Source: DATGEO01 sp035310015
GTDB lineage: Bacteria > Chloroflexota > Dormibacteria > Dormibacterales > Dormibacteraceae
Length of the DNA: 19,075 bases
NCBI GenBank assembly: GCA_035310015.1
Contig: DATGEO010000169.1
Span: 1-19,075 of the forward strand
Direction of reading: 5' to 3'
How positions within the stretch are numbered: the stretch's first letter is position 1; the number at the start of each line of letters is the position of its first letter. The notes beneath the pieces were generated by a model that saw only the letters and a list, made by a program, of their open reading frames with translations, searched no databases and had not been told where the DNA came from. The translations under genes were made by a program, and so were the position numbers. This document shows, one piece after another, positions 1 to 7,374 of the stretch.

Positions 1-1
1 C

Positions 2-280
2 ATGGCGGGCCGGAAGATCGACCGGATCATGTTCTGGGTTCCCCAGTCCGGCCGCCTCGGGCTGGGGATCAGCATCATCAGCTACGCCGGCGGCGTGATG
101 CTGGGGGTGGCGACCGACGCCCGCCTGGTTCCGGACCCGGAGCGCATCATCGACGCCTTCAACGTCGAGTTCGAGGCCCTGCGGGGGGCGGCCGCGAAGC
201 GCGCAGGAACCTCGAGTGCCGGCCCTCGGACGCGTCGGCGCCTGGGTGGGGGTCCGGGCGCCGGCACTCGGCGCGTTTAG
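2..280 (+). CDS. Wax ester synthase/diacylglycerol acyltransferase, C-terminal fragment (5' end outside window)
   Basis: The reading frame is open from the first bases of the window, so this is the end of a longer gene; the ATG at base 2 is almost certainly internal. The residues around FWVPQSGRLGLGISIISYAG, followed by a TDARLVPDPE segment, match the C-terminal domain of bacterial WS/DGAT acyltransferases. That family makes wax esters or triacylglycerol from acyl-CoA. The catalytic HHxxxDG motif lies in the missing N-terminal half, so activity cannot be judged here. After the conserved domain there is a tail of about 30 residues rich in Gly, Arg and Ala, which is probably disordered. Identification rests on motif recall and is fairly secure at family level; the substrate is unknown. 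Confidence 0.8.
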   Translation: MAGRKIDRIMFWVPQSGRLGLGISIISYAGGVMLGVATDARLVPDPERIIDAFNVEFEALRGAAAKRAGTSSAGPRTRRRLGGGPGAGTRRV

Positions 281-312
281 GCTCCTCGTTACGTGGTAAT
301 TATGTAAGCACC
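276..312 (+). promoter_or_regulatory. Candidate promoter for the HtrA-like gene, possibly leaderless
   Basis: An AT-rich island in otherwise GC-rich DNA contains TAATTAT at 297-303, nine bases before the ATG at 313, and a weak TTTAGG at 276-281. No Shine-Dalgarno sequence lies before the ATG. This fits a transcript starting at or very near the start codon, but the -35 match is poor. Confidence 0.35.
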
Positions 313-1266
313 ATGGCGGGAACCCCGGCCACCGAGCGGGAGGCGCTGGACGCATATTCGGCGACGGTCACGGCCGTGGCCGAGCGCGTGCTGCCCGCGG
401 TCGCCAGCGTTCGCATCCAGCGCGGCGGCGGCTACGGCCAGGCGGGCGCGGGCTCCGGGGTCGTGATCACGCCCGACGGCTACCTCGTCACCTCCGCCCA
501 CGTGGTGGCGGGGGCGCGCAAGGCGTCGGCCGCATTCCTGGACGGCACCGAGCACGACCTCGACGTCGTTGGCGCCGACCCCCTGTCCGACCTCGCCATC
601 ACCCGCGCCCGCGCGGCGACGCTCGAGCCGGTGCAGGTCGGCGACGCGGACACGCTTCGCGTGGGCCAGCTCGTCGTCGCCATCGGCAACCCCATGGGGT
701 TCAGCGGGTCCGTCACCTCGGGGGTCGTCAGCGGGTTAGGCCGCTCGCTGGCGACCGCCGATGGCAACGGGCACCGCCGGTTCATCGAAGACGTCATCCA
801 GACCGACGCCGCGCTCAACCCCGGTAACTCCGGCGGTGCCCTCGCCGACTGGCAGGGCCGGCTGGTCGGCGTCAACACCGCGGTCGCCGGCATGGGGCTC
901 GGCCTCGCGGTGCCCATGAACAGGACGACCCAGGCGATCCTCTCCGCCCTGATGCGCAACGGGCGCGTGCGGCGGGCCTTCATCGGGATCGCGGGCGGGA
1001 CGCGCGCGCTCTCGCCGGCGCTCGCGCAGAGGTTCGGCCACAAGGCCGGCGTCGAGGTGCAGGAGGTCGTCGCGGGCAGCCCGGCTCAGGCCGCGGAGCT
1101 GCGGAGCGGCGACGTGATCGTCGAGGTCGAAGGCACGCCGGTCACCAGGGCCGGAGACCTGCAGCGGCTCATGGTCGAAGGGCGGATCGGGGCACGCCTC
1201 GAGCTGAAGGTCGTGCGCGCGGAGCACGTGGTGACGCTGGCCGTCGTTCCGAAGGAGCTCACGTAA
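313..1266 (+). CDS. HtrA/DegP-like trypsin-fold serine protease with one PDZ domain, apparently soluble
   Basis: Predicted serine endopeptidase of the S1C (HtrA/Deg) family, which degrades or senses misfolded proteins. The 317-residue product has the chymotrypsin-like triad: His63 in VTSAHVV, Asp93 in DPLSDLAI and Ser173 in NPGNSGGAL. A single PDZ domain follows at about residues 225-310 (FIGIAGG, GVEVQEVVAGSPA, LRSGDVIVEVEG). Unlike typical DegP or HtrA proteins there is no signal peptide or membrane anchor: the N-terminus (MAGTPATEREALDAYSATVT) is hydrophilic. It may act in the cytoplasm, unless the true start lies upstream, which the preceding stop at 278-280 and the short gap make unlikely. 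A PPK2 gene begins just downstream, so the two may be cotranscribed as a stress pair (inference). Confidence 0.88.
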   Translation: MAGTPATEREALDAYSATVTAVAERVLPAVASVRIQRGGGYGQAGAGSGVVITPDGYLVTSAHVVAGARKASAAFLDGTEHDLDVVGADPLSDLAITRARAATLEPVQVGDADTLRVGQLVVAIGNPMGFSGSVTSGVVSGLGRSLATADGNGHRRFIEDVIQTDAALNPGNSGGALADWQGRLVGVNTAVAGMGLGLAVPMNRTTQAILSALMRNGRVRRAFIGIAGGTRALSPALAQRFGHKAGVEVQEVVAGSPAQAAELRSGDVIVEVEGTPVTRAGDLQRLMVEGRIGARLELKVVRAEHVVTLAVVPKELT

Positions 1267-1293
1267 GGCGTCTCCCGCGTTAGGGTGACGTTC

Positions 1294-2124
1294 GTGCCCA
1301 AGAAGCAGCTCCGCAACCTCCTGAAGGCGCAACCCCAGGACGGCCGGTTCCGGATGGCGGACGTCGATACGGCTTCGACCCCGGGGCTGAAAAGCCCCAA
1401 GCGCGCGCGCCGGGACCTGGACCGGCACCGCCTGGAGCTCTTCGATCTCCAGGAGCGCCTGTACGCCGAGCACAAGCGATCCCTGCTGCTGGTGCTGCAG
1501 GGCATGGACACCAGCGGCAAGGACGGCACGATCACGCACGTCATCGGCGGCCTCAACCCGCAGGGCGTCCAGATCACGCCGTTCAAGGCTCCCACCCCCG
1601 AGGAGAAGCGCCACGGTTTTCTCTGGCGGATTCGGAGGCGGCTGCCCGAGCCGGGTGAGGTGGGCATCTTCAATCGCTCGCACTACGAAGACGTCCTGAT
1701 CGCGAGGGTCCATGACCTGGCCAGGCCGGCGGTGATCCAGCAGCGCTACGGGCTCATCAACAAGTTCGAGCAGGAGCTGGTCAAGGCCGGCACGGCGATC
1801 GTCAAGGTCTGCCTGCACATCTCCTACGACGAGCAGCGGCGGCGCCTGCTGCAGCGCCTCGAGGACCCGGACAAGAACTGGAAGTTCAACCCCCACGACG
1901 TCGACGAGCGGGCTTACTGGGATGACTACATGAGCGCCTACAGCATCGCCATCACGGAGTGCTCCACCGCCTGGGCGCCGTGGTACGTCGTGCCCGCGGA
2001 CGACAAGGACTATCGCAACTGGGCGGTGGCCCGCCTGCTGATCGAAACCCTCGAGCAGCTCAACCCGCAGTACCCGCACCCCCGGCTGAACATCCCAGCC
2101 CTGGTGAAACGCCTGAATGCGTGA
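1294..2124 (+). CDS. ppk2: PPK2-family polyphosphate:nucleotide phosphotransferase
   Basis: Cytoplasmic kinase that transfers phosphate between polyphosphate and nucleotides. The PPK2 core is intact: Walker A GMDTSGKDG (Lys76 and Asp77 from this start), a GLNPQGVQITPFKAP segment, the Walker B region GEVGIFNRSHYED at about 122-133, and a basic lid (RRRLLQRLEDPDKNWKF). Length, about 276 residues, is normal for single-domain PPK2. The sequence resembles the polyphosphate:nucleotide phosphotransferase subgroup, but whether it prefers AMP or ADP cannot be read here. I chose GTG 1294 because AGGGTGA at 1282-1288 sits five bases upstream; an in-frame GTG at 1285 would add three residues and has no spaced ribosome site. 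It follows the protease gene by fewer than 30 bases. Confidence 0.92.
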   Translation: MPKKQLRNLLKAQPQDGRFRMADVDTASTPGLKSPKRARRDLDRHRLELFDLQERLYAEHKRSLLLVLQGMDTSGKDGTITHVIGGLNPQGVQITPFKAPTPEEKRHGFLWRIRRRLPEPGEVGIFNRSHYEDVLIARVHDLARPAVIQQRYGLINKFEQELVKAGTAIVKVCLHISYDEQRRRLLQRLEDPDKNWKFNPHDVDERAYWDDYMSAYSIAITECSTAWAPWYVVPADDKDYRNWAVARLLIETLEQLNPQYPHPRLNIPALVKRLNA

Positions 2125-2133
2125 ACGCCGTTT

Positions 2134-2196
2134 GGTAAGTTAAGCAGCGCCAAAGGGGGCTCTAAGCGTCTCCGGTAAATTGGGGGTTGTAAATCG
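2134..2196 (+). promoter_or_regulatory. Upstream region of the Liv operon: two possible -10 boxes and a ribosome site
   Basis: The 72-base gap after ppk2 holds two similar octamers, GGTAAGTT at 2134-2141 and GGTAAATT at 2174-2181. Each contains a TANNNT -10-like hexamer. A GGGGG run at 2182-2186 lies ten bases before the ATG at 2197 and could act as a ribosome site. No convincing -35 boxes are seen. This supports a separate transcription start for the transporter operon, but weakly. Confidence 0.3.
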
Positions 2197-3399
2197 ATGA
2201 AGCGGGAACGAGTCATCCTCGTTTTCCTGGCCGCCCTGGTGCTCGCGGCGTGCGGCACGACAAGCTCCTCTGGCGGAGGAGGCAACGCCTACGCCGGCAA
2301 GACGATCAAGCTCGGCGCAATCCTGTCCATCACGGGCGCGGGCGGCGTGTACGGACCCCAGAGCCGCGACGGCATGAAGCTGGCGGTCGACCAGATCAAC
2401 AAGTCGGGCGGCGTCAACGGCGCGATGATCGACCTGACGGTCAACGACGACGCTTCGCTCAAAGCGCAGTCGGCGCAGCTGGCCCAGACCATGATCCAGC
2501 AGGACCAGGACCTCGCCCTCCTCGGCCCGACGCTCTCCAACTCCGCGGTGGGTGTGCATCCGCTGGCCGAGAGCCTGAAGACGCCCATCCTGGCCGTCAG
2601 CACGACCGGCATCCACATCGTTCCCGACTGCAACTACCCGGATGAGACGCCGTGCAAGTACGTCTTCCGCGACAGCCTGGGAGAGCAGACGGCGATCCCG
2701 GACAACATCATGGCCTACGCCCAGGACGCGCATCCCAAGACCGGCGTCCTGCTGGTCGCGCAGGACGACAAGTTCTCGAGCGACGGCGGCACGATCGTCC
2801 AGAAAACGGTCGACCAGTACGGCATCCAGCTGCTGAAGGTGATCAAGTTCAGCAAGACCGAGGCCGACCTCTCGCCCTACGTGACCCAGGCGGTTCAGCT
2901 CAAGCCGGACGTGATCTTCATCACCTCCCTCGGCGCCATCCCCGCCAAGATCATGACCGAGGCCCGCAACGAGGGTTGGACCGGCCAGTTCCTCGGAGGC
3001 AACGGGTTCAACACCGCAACCGTCTCCAAGCAGGCCGGTGCGGCGGGCAAAGGCGCGCGCAGCGCGAGCGCCTGGTACATCGGCAACACGTTCGCGTCCA
3101 ACGCGGACTTCGTGAACGCGTATCGCGCCGCTTACAGCAAGGACCCCGACCAGTTCGCGGCCCAGGGCTACACGGGCATCAAGATCATCGCCGACGCCGC
3201 CAAGCGGGCGAACCTCACCTTCACCGACCTGGCCGGCGACCGGGACAAGCTGCGCGCGGCGCTGGAGACCGTGAACATCGACACGCCGCTCGGGCCGTTC
3301 CAGTTCACGTCCACCCACGACGTGAAGCAGACGGTGTGGATCATCCAGATGGACGGCGCCGGCGGCTTCACGCTGGTGCACGAGATCAAGCCGAGCTAG
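2197..3399 (+). CDS. livK: Liv-type ABC transporter substrate-binding lipoprotein
   Basis: Extracytoplasmic receptor of a branched-chain amino acid family ABC importer. The N-terminus is a lipoprotein signal peptide: MKRERV, a hydrophobic stretch, and the lipobox LAAC with lipidated Cys19, then a Ser/Gly-rich linker. The mature domain shows the type I periplasmic-binding fold of LivJ/LivK proteins, with IKLGAILSITGAGGVYGPQS near the start, AVDQINKSGGVNG, LLGPTLSNSAVGVHPLAE and TGVLLVAQDDKFSSDGG. Length, 400 residues, is normal. It is followed after 30 bases by LivH. Ligand identity is uncertain because this receptor family binds amino acids, amides, urea, aromatic compounds and others. Confidence 0.92.
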   Translation: MKRERVILVFLAALVLAACGTTSSSGGGGNAYAGKTIKLGAILSITGAGGVYGPQSRDGMKLAVDQINKSGGVNGAMIDLTVNDDASLKAQSAQLAQTMIQQDQDLALLGPTLSNSAVGVHPLAESLKTPILAVSTTGIHIVPDCNYPDETPCKYVFRDSLGEQTAIPDNIMAYAQDAHPKTGVLLVAQDDKFSSDGGTIVQKTVDQYGIQLLKVIKFSKTEADLSPYVTQAVQLKPDVIFITSLGAIPAKIMTEARNEGWTGQFLGGNGFNTATVSKQAGAAGKGARSASAWYIGNTFASNADFVNAYRAAYSKDPDQFAAQGYTGIKIIADAAKRANLTFTDLAGDRDKLRAALETVNIDTPLGPFQFTSTHDVKQTVWIIQMDGAGGFTLVHEIKPS

Positions 3400-3429
3400 C
3401 CGCCTCCGCGGCCGCAAGATAGACGCGCG

Positions 3430-4344
3430 ATGGGCCAGCAGGTCCTCAACGCGATCTTCATCGGGTCGATCTACGCCCTGTTTGCGGTCGGCTATACGCT
3501 GGTCTTCGGCGTTCTCGACATCCTGAACCTCGCCCACAGCGCCGTCTTCATGCTCGGCGCCGCGATCACGTACTCACTGGTCGTCAACTACCACCAGTCC
3601 TTCGCCGTCGCGTGCGTGCTCGGCATCGCCTCGTGCGCGGTGATGGGGCTGGTGATCGAGTACATCTGCCTGCGGCCGCTGCGCCGCCGGCGCGCACCGC
3701 CGATCGCGGCGCTGATCTCCACTATCGGCCTGGCCTTGATCATCGTCGCCGCCGTCGAGCAGGGGCGGCAGGGCAGCATCTTTTCCTGGCTGTGGGTCGA
3801 CGGCGCGAACTCCGTGAGCTTCCCGAGCGGCACCGTGCCCAACCCGACCTGGCACGTCGGCGGCCTGACGCTCGAGGCGACAAAGGTCGCCATCGTGCCG
3901 GTGACGGTCGCCCTCATGCTCGTGCTCGGCTACTTCATCCGCTTCACCCAGTTCGGACGAGGCCTGCGCGCGGTGGCCGAGAACCCGCGCGCGGCGAGCC
4001 TGATGGGCCTCGACGTCGACCGCATGATCACGCTGACGGTCGTGCTGTCCTCGGCCCTCGGCGGCGCGGCCGGCATCCTCTTCGGCCTCGCCATCTCCGA
4101 CATCAGCCCCTACATCGGCCGTGACAACCTCGAGATCCGCGGCCTCGCGGTGATCGTGCTCGGCGGTATGGGCAGCATTCCCGGCGCGGTCGCGGGCGGC
4201 TATCTGCTCGGCGCCATCGAGGTGCTGGCGCTGGTCGTGTTCGGCAGCAACGTTCGGGCCGGGGTCGCGTTCGCCGCGCTCTTCCTGATGCTGGTGCTGC
4301 GCCCGCAGGGACTGTTCGGCGCGCAGGTCCACGAGCGCCTGTAG
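3430..4344 (+). CDS. livH: Liv-type ABC transporter permease LivH
   Basis: First inner-membrane permease of the importer, about 304 residues with many hydrophobic helices. The N-terminal segment (LNAIFIGSIYALFAVGYTLVFGVLDILNLAHS) is diagnostic of LivH, as are the later FIRFTQFGRGLRAVAENPRAASLMGLDVDR loop that docks to the ATPases and the GLAVIVLGGMGSIPGAVAGG motif. It lies 30 bases after the receptor gene and ends three bases before LivM, so the operon is tight. No strong Shine-Dalgarno sequence precedes its ATG. Substrate is set mainly by the receptor and is unknown. Confidence 0.94.
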   Translation: MGQQVLNAIFIGSIYALFAVGYTLVFGVLDILNLAHSAVFMLGAAITYSLVVNYHQSFAVACVLGIASCAVMGLVIEYICLRPLRRRRAPPIAALISTIGLALIIVAAVEQGRQGSIFSWLWVDGANSVSFPSGTVPNPTWHVGGLTLEATKVAIVPVTVALMLVLGYFIRFTQFGRGLRAVAENPRAASLMGLDVDRMITLTVVLSSALGGAAGILFGLAISDISPYIGRDNLEIRGLAVIVLGGMGSIPGAVAGGYLLGAIEVLALVVFGSNVRAGVAFAALFLMLVLRPQGLFGAQVHERL

Positions 4345-4347
4345 ACG

Positions 4348-5265
4348 ATGGACTTCATCCTGCAGCTGGTCACCGATCCCGTCGCCTTCTATCAGACGCA
4401 CACCCTGCTGATCGCGGAGATCGGCATCAACAGCATCCTCGCGTCCTCGATGTTCGTCGTCCTCTATTCGGGCCAGCTCTCACTGGCCGCGCCCGGATTC
4501 ATGGCCATCGGCGCCTACACGTCGGTGCTGATGGGCAACTACTGGAGCACACCGTTCGCCCTCAACCTGATCGTGGGCATCCTGCTTGCGGGCGTCGTCG
4601 GAGTGGTGGTCGGCCTGCCCGTGCTGCGCCTGCGCGGCGTCTTCCTCGCCATCGCCACGATCGGCTTCATCGAGGCGCTGAGCCTGGGCGTGATCCTCAA
4701 CGTGCCCATCACCGGTGAAGGGCTCGGCCTGAAGAACCCGGACGCCGACCCGCTGGGCGGAATCAACATCGTGCTCGCCTCGCTCGCCGTGATCGTCTTC
4801 CTGCTCTGGCGCCTGACGCAGGGGCGGCTGGGCCACGCGTGGGACGCGATCCGCCAGGACGAGCTCGCGGCGCTCAGCCAGGGCATCCCGGTGGCGCGCT
4901 ACAAGATGATCGCCTTCGTCCTCAGCGCGATGCTGGCCGGCTACGCCGGCGGCCTCGAGTCGCACCTCAACTTCTTCGTCGACCCGACGGAGTACGGAGT
5001 CGCGCGCACGGTCCAGGTGCTGACCTTCGCGGTGCTGGGCGGCTCGGGCAACGTGCTGGGACCGGTCGTGGGCGCGCTCTTCCTGACCACCCTGCCGGAG
5101 ATCGTGCGCGTGCCGAACTTCGACTACCGCGACGTGATCGCGGGCGCGATCCTGATCCTCGTCATCATCTTCCGGCCACAGGGCATAGTCGGCCGCGGCG
5201 GGCTTGCGATCATCCGCCCGCGGTGGTGGCCGAAGTCACGAAGCAGTGCTTCTGCGCCTGGATGA
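4348..5265 (+). CDS. livM: Liv-type ABC transporter permease LivM
   Basis: Second permease of the importer, about 305 residues and hydrophobic throughout. LivM hallmarks include SGQLSLAAPGFMAIGAYTS near residues 47-65, VGLPVLRLRGVFLAIATIGFIEA, the ATPase-coupling loop GHAWDAIRQDELAALSQGI, and FAVLGGSGNVLGPVVGA near the end, with the terminal FRPQGIVGRGG. The start is three bases after the LivH stop. The 3' end overlaps the ATPase gene by about 20 bases, which implies translational coupling. Confidence 0.94.
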   Translation: MDFILQLVTDPVAFYQTHTLLIAEIGINSILASSMFVVLYSGQLSLAAPGFMAIGAYTSVLMGNYWSTPFALNLIVGILLAGVVGVVVGLPVLRLRGVFLAIATIGFIEALSLGVILNVPITGEGLGLKNPDADPLGGINIVLASLAVIVFLLWRLTQGRLGHAWDAIRQDELAALSQGIPVARYKMIAFVLSAMLAGYAGGLESHLNFFVDPTEYGVARTVQVLTFAVLGGSGNVLGPVVGALFLTTLPEIVRVPNFDYRDVIAGAILILVIIFRPQGIVGRGGLAIIRPRWWPKSRSSASAPG

Positions 5266-6808
5266 CCTCCGGCGGCATTTCGGCGGCGTCCATGCCGTCG
5301 ACGGGGTGTCGCTGGAGGTCGAGAAGGGGTCGATCCACGGGCTGATCGGCCCGAACGGAGCAGGCAAGACCACGCTGGTCAACGTCGTCACGGGATACGT
5401 GCGCACGCAGGGCGGGACGGCATGGCTCGAGAACGACAAGCTGACCGGGCGCCCGCCGCACCGCATCGCCGCGCTGGGCGTCGCGCGCACGTTCCAGAAC
5501 ATCCGGCTCTTCGGCGACCTCACCGCGCTCGAGAACGTGATGATCGGCATGCACACGCGCCTGCACGACGACACGCTCGCGCAGCTGGCCACGCTGCCCA
5601 TCTTCCGGCGCGACGAGCGGTCGGTCGTCAACGACGCACACAAGTTGATGGAGACGGTCGGGCTGGATCCCAGCGAGGCCGGGCGCCGGCCCGCGGGCCA
5701 GCTGCCCTATGGCGACCAGCGCCGCCTGGAGATCGCCCGAGCGCTTGCGCTGCGCCCGCGCCTGCTGATCCTCGACGAGCCGGCCGCGGGCATGAACCCG
5801 TCGGAGAAGCAGGGGATCCGCGAGCTCATCGAGCGTCTCAACGCCGATGGCCTGACCATCCTCCTCATCGACCATGACATGCGACTGGTGATGGGCGTGT
5901 GCCAGCGCGTGAGCGTCCTCAACTTCGGGCGCAAGATCGCCGACGGCGTGCCGCAGGAGGTGTCGACCGACACTGTGGTCATCGACGCCTATCTCGGCAG
6001 CGGCGCCGAGAAGGAGGCGGCGAGGGCACCCGGCACGACCGAGCTGCGTGACCTCGAGCGCGCGCGGCCGGCGTTGCGGCGGGCCGCCGAGCCCGAGGAG
6101 GCGATCCTCGACGTCCAGGACGTCTGGGTCAGCTATGGCGCGATCAACGCCGTGCGCGGCGTCTCGCTGCGCGTCGCCGAGGGCGAGGTGGTCGCCCTCA
6201 TCGGCGCCAACGGCGCGGGCAAGTCGACGATCCTCAACGCGCTTTCCGGCCTCGTCCCGATTGCGAGCGGAACCGCGATCTTCGACGGGCTGGACCTGAT
6301 CAACGCCAAGCCGTCCTCGATCGTCAGGCGAGGCCTCGTCCAGGTGCCGGAAGGCCGCGAGATCCTGGGCCGGCAGACCGTGCTCGAAAACCTCGAGCTG
6401 GCCACGTGGACGCGCCGCGATCGGGCCGCGGCGGCGAAAGAGATCGAGGCGATGATGGGCCGCTTCCCCATCCTCGGCCAGCGGCGGGGTCTGCGTGCGA
6501 ACACGCTGTCGGGCGGTGAGCGCCAGCTGCTCGCGATCGCCCGCGGGCTGCTCGCCAAGCCGCGCCTGCTCCTGCTCGACGAGCCGTCGCTGGGGCTCGC
6601 ACCGCAGATGGTCGACGAGGTCTTCGCCGCCATCGACGAGATCCACCGCGGCGGTACCACCATCCTGCTGGTCGAGCAGAACGCGCTGCGGGCGCTCGAG
6701 ATAGCCGACCGCGCCTACGTGCTGGAAACCGGCCAGATCCAGCTCACGGGCTCGGGCCAGGACCTGCTCCACAACCCGGCGGTGCGGATGGCGTACCTCG
6801 GCGGCTGA
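5246..6808 (+). CDS. Fused two-domain Liv ATPase (LivG-LivF in one polypeptide)
   Basis: Energises the importer; both ABC domains, normally two genes, are in one frame. Domain 1 (about residues 1-250, LivG-like) has Walker A GPNGAGKTT at 35-43, Q-loop TFQNIRLF, signature LPYGDQRRLEIARA, Walker B LLILDEPAAGMNP and His switch LLIDHDM. A charged linker of about 35 residues (rich in Ala, Arg, Glu) follows. Domain 2 (LivF-like) has GANGAGKST, VPEGREI, LSGGERQLLAIARG, LLLLDEPSLGLAP and LLVEQN. No stop or frame break lies between them. I chose GTG 5246 because the protein then begins VLLRLDDLRRHFGGVHAVDG, the usual LivG N-terminus. A TTG at 5204 would add 14 poor residues. The product is about 520 residues. 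Confidence 0.92.
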   Translation: MLLRLDDLRRHFGGVHAVDGVSLEVEKGSIHGLIGPNGAGKTTLVNVVTGYVRTQGGTAWLENDKLTGRPPHRIAALGVARTFQNIRLFGDLTALENVMIGMHTRLHDDTLAQLATLPIFRRDERSVVNDAHKLMETVGLDPSEAGRRPAGQLPYGDQRRLEIARALALRPRLLILDEPAAGMNPSEKQGIRELIERLNADGLTILLIDHDMRLVMGVCQRVSVLNFGRKIADGVPQEVSTDTVVIDAYLGSGAEKEAARAPGTTELRDLERARPALRRAAEPEEAILDVQDVWVSYGAINAVRGVSLRVAEGEVVALIGANGAGKSTILNALSGLVPIASGTAIFDGLDLINAKPSSIVRRGLVQVPEGREILGRQTVLENLELATWTRRDRAAAAKEIEAMMGRFPILGQRRGLRANTLSGGERQLLAIARGLLAKPRLLLLDEPSLGLAPQMVDEVFAAIDEIHRGGTTILLVEQNALRALEIADRAYVLETGQIQLTGSGQDLLHNPAVRMAYLGG

Positions 6809-6816
6809 CCCCGCTT

Positions 6817-6867
6817 TTGCGCACAAAGGCGCGCCTGCCGCCTTCCCGAGACCGCATTTGTGCGCAA
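6817..6867. repeat. 11-bp perfect inverted repeat after the Liv operon
   Basis: TTGCGCACAAA at 6817-6827 is matched by TTTGTGCGCAA at 6857-6867 with a 29-base spacer. It begins eight bases after the ATPase stop. It could form the stem of a 3'-end structure for the Liv transcript or be a protein-binding site; there is no T-run immediately after the second arm. Confidence 0.5.
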
Positions 6868-6875
6868 TTGCCGGG

Positions 6876-6908
6876 AAATAAAAAAGCCCCGAGCCGAAGC
6901 TCGGGGCT
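6876..6908 (-). terminator. Rho-independent terminator of the cold-shock gene
   Basis: On the minus strand a 10-bp perfect stem, AGCCCCGAGC pairing with GCTCGGGGCT around a TTCG tetraloop, is followed by TTTTTTATTT. It lies 13 bases beyond the cold-shock stop codon. This is a classic intrinsic terminator. Confidence 0.92.
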
Positions 6909-6921
6909 CTCTGGTCGGTGG

Positions 6922-7119
6922 TTAGACCGTGCGGACGGCCCGCGCGCGCGGCCCCTTCGGGCTCTGCTCGATCTCGAAGCTGACCTTCTCCCCGCCCTGA
7001 AGCGAGTCGAAGTTGACCTCGGTACCGCTGCGGTGGAAGAAGTAATCCTTCCCGTCCTCGCCGGACACGAAGCCGAAGCCGCGGTCCGCGACCAGTTTCT
7101 TGATGGTGCCTGTAGGCAT
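6922..7119 (-). CDS. cspA: Cold-shock protein, CspA family
   Basis: Small single-strand nucleic-acid-binding OB-fold protein that acts as an RNA chaperone or antiterminator. The whole family length (65 residues) is present, with RNP1 as RGFGFVS and RNP2 as YFFHRS, and the typical MPTGTIKKL opening. The start is decided by the ribosome site: AGGAG on the minus strand lies six bases before the ATG at 7119 but directly abuts the ATG at 7125, so the shorter form is preferred. It is a single-gene unit with its own terminator and a possible long leader. Cold induction is known for some family members but not all, so it is not claimed here. Confidence 0.95.
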   Translation of the reverse strand: MPTGTIKKLVADRGFGFVSGEDGKDYFFHRSGTEVNFDSLQGGEKVSFEIEQSPKGPRARAVRTV

Positions 7120-7228
7120 TTCCATCTCCTATGTCTCTCGAACTAAAGGCCTACTCAACTGGCGGGCCTGTTCGAGAAACCGGAGCCTGCTCGTGAGCGC
7201 CGGCGCTTCGCCGGCTGCATTGAGTATA
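7120..7228 (-). promoter_or_regulatory. Leader and possible -10 box of the cold-shock gene
   Basis: A minus-strand TATACT lies at 7228-7223, about 100 bases before the start codon. The leader between them contains a perfect 7-bp hairpin, GCCGGCG/CGCCGGC at 7199-7215 with a three-base loop. Long structured leaders are known for cspA-type genes. No good -35 box was found, so the promoter call is tentative. Confidence 0.35.
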
Positions 7229-7374
7229 CCGAGAAGCCGGCGGGCCTATTCCTGGCCGTCCCGGCGCCCGCCGCCTGAGTTTGAGACGCACCTGAGACTG
7301 AACTCGATACGTCTTCGCTCCGACCTTCTCCTGCATGTCCCGACCACTCGTGTTTGCCCAGCAGGAGGCTCCTC

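Noticed and set aside
736..2079. Long minus-strand open frame opposite the protease and PPK2 genes
   Set aside because: It mirrors two clear gene families on the plus strand and its translation is low-complexity (Arg, Asp, Leu, Val rich), as expected in GC-rich DNA.
2140..3537. Long minus-strand open frame opposite the Liv receptor gene
   Set aside because: Shadow of livK with no recognisable domain.
5686..5745. Unusual signature motif LPYGDQRR in the first ATPase domain, suspected as a defect
   Set aside because: LivG proteins commonly carry a YGDQRR form of this motif, so it is normal for the family.
5210..6826. 538-codon minus-strand frame opposite the fused ATPase gene
   Set aside because: Both ABC domains are intact on the plus strand; the antisense translation has no motif and biased composition.
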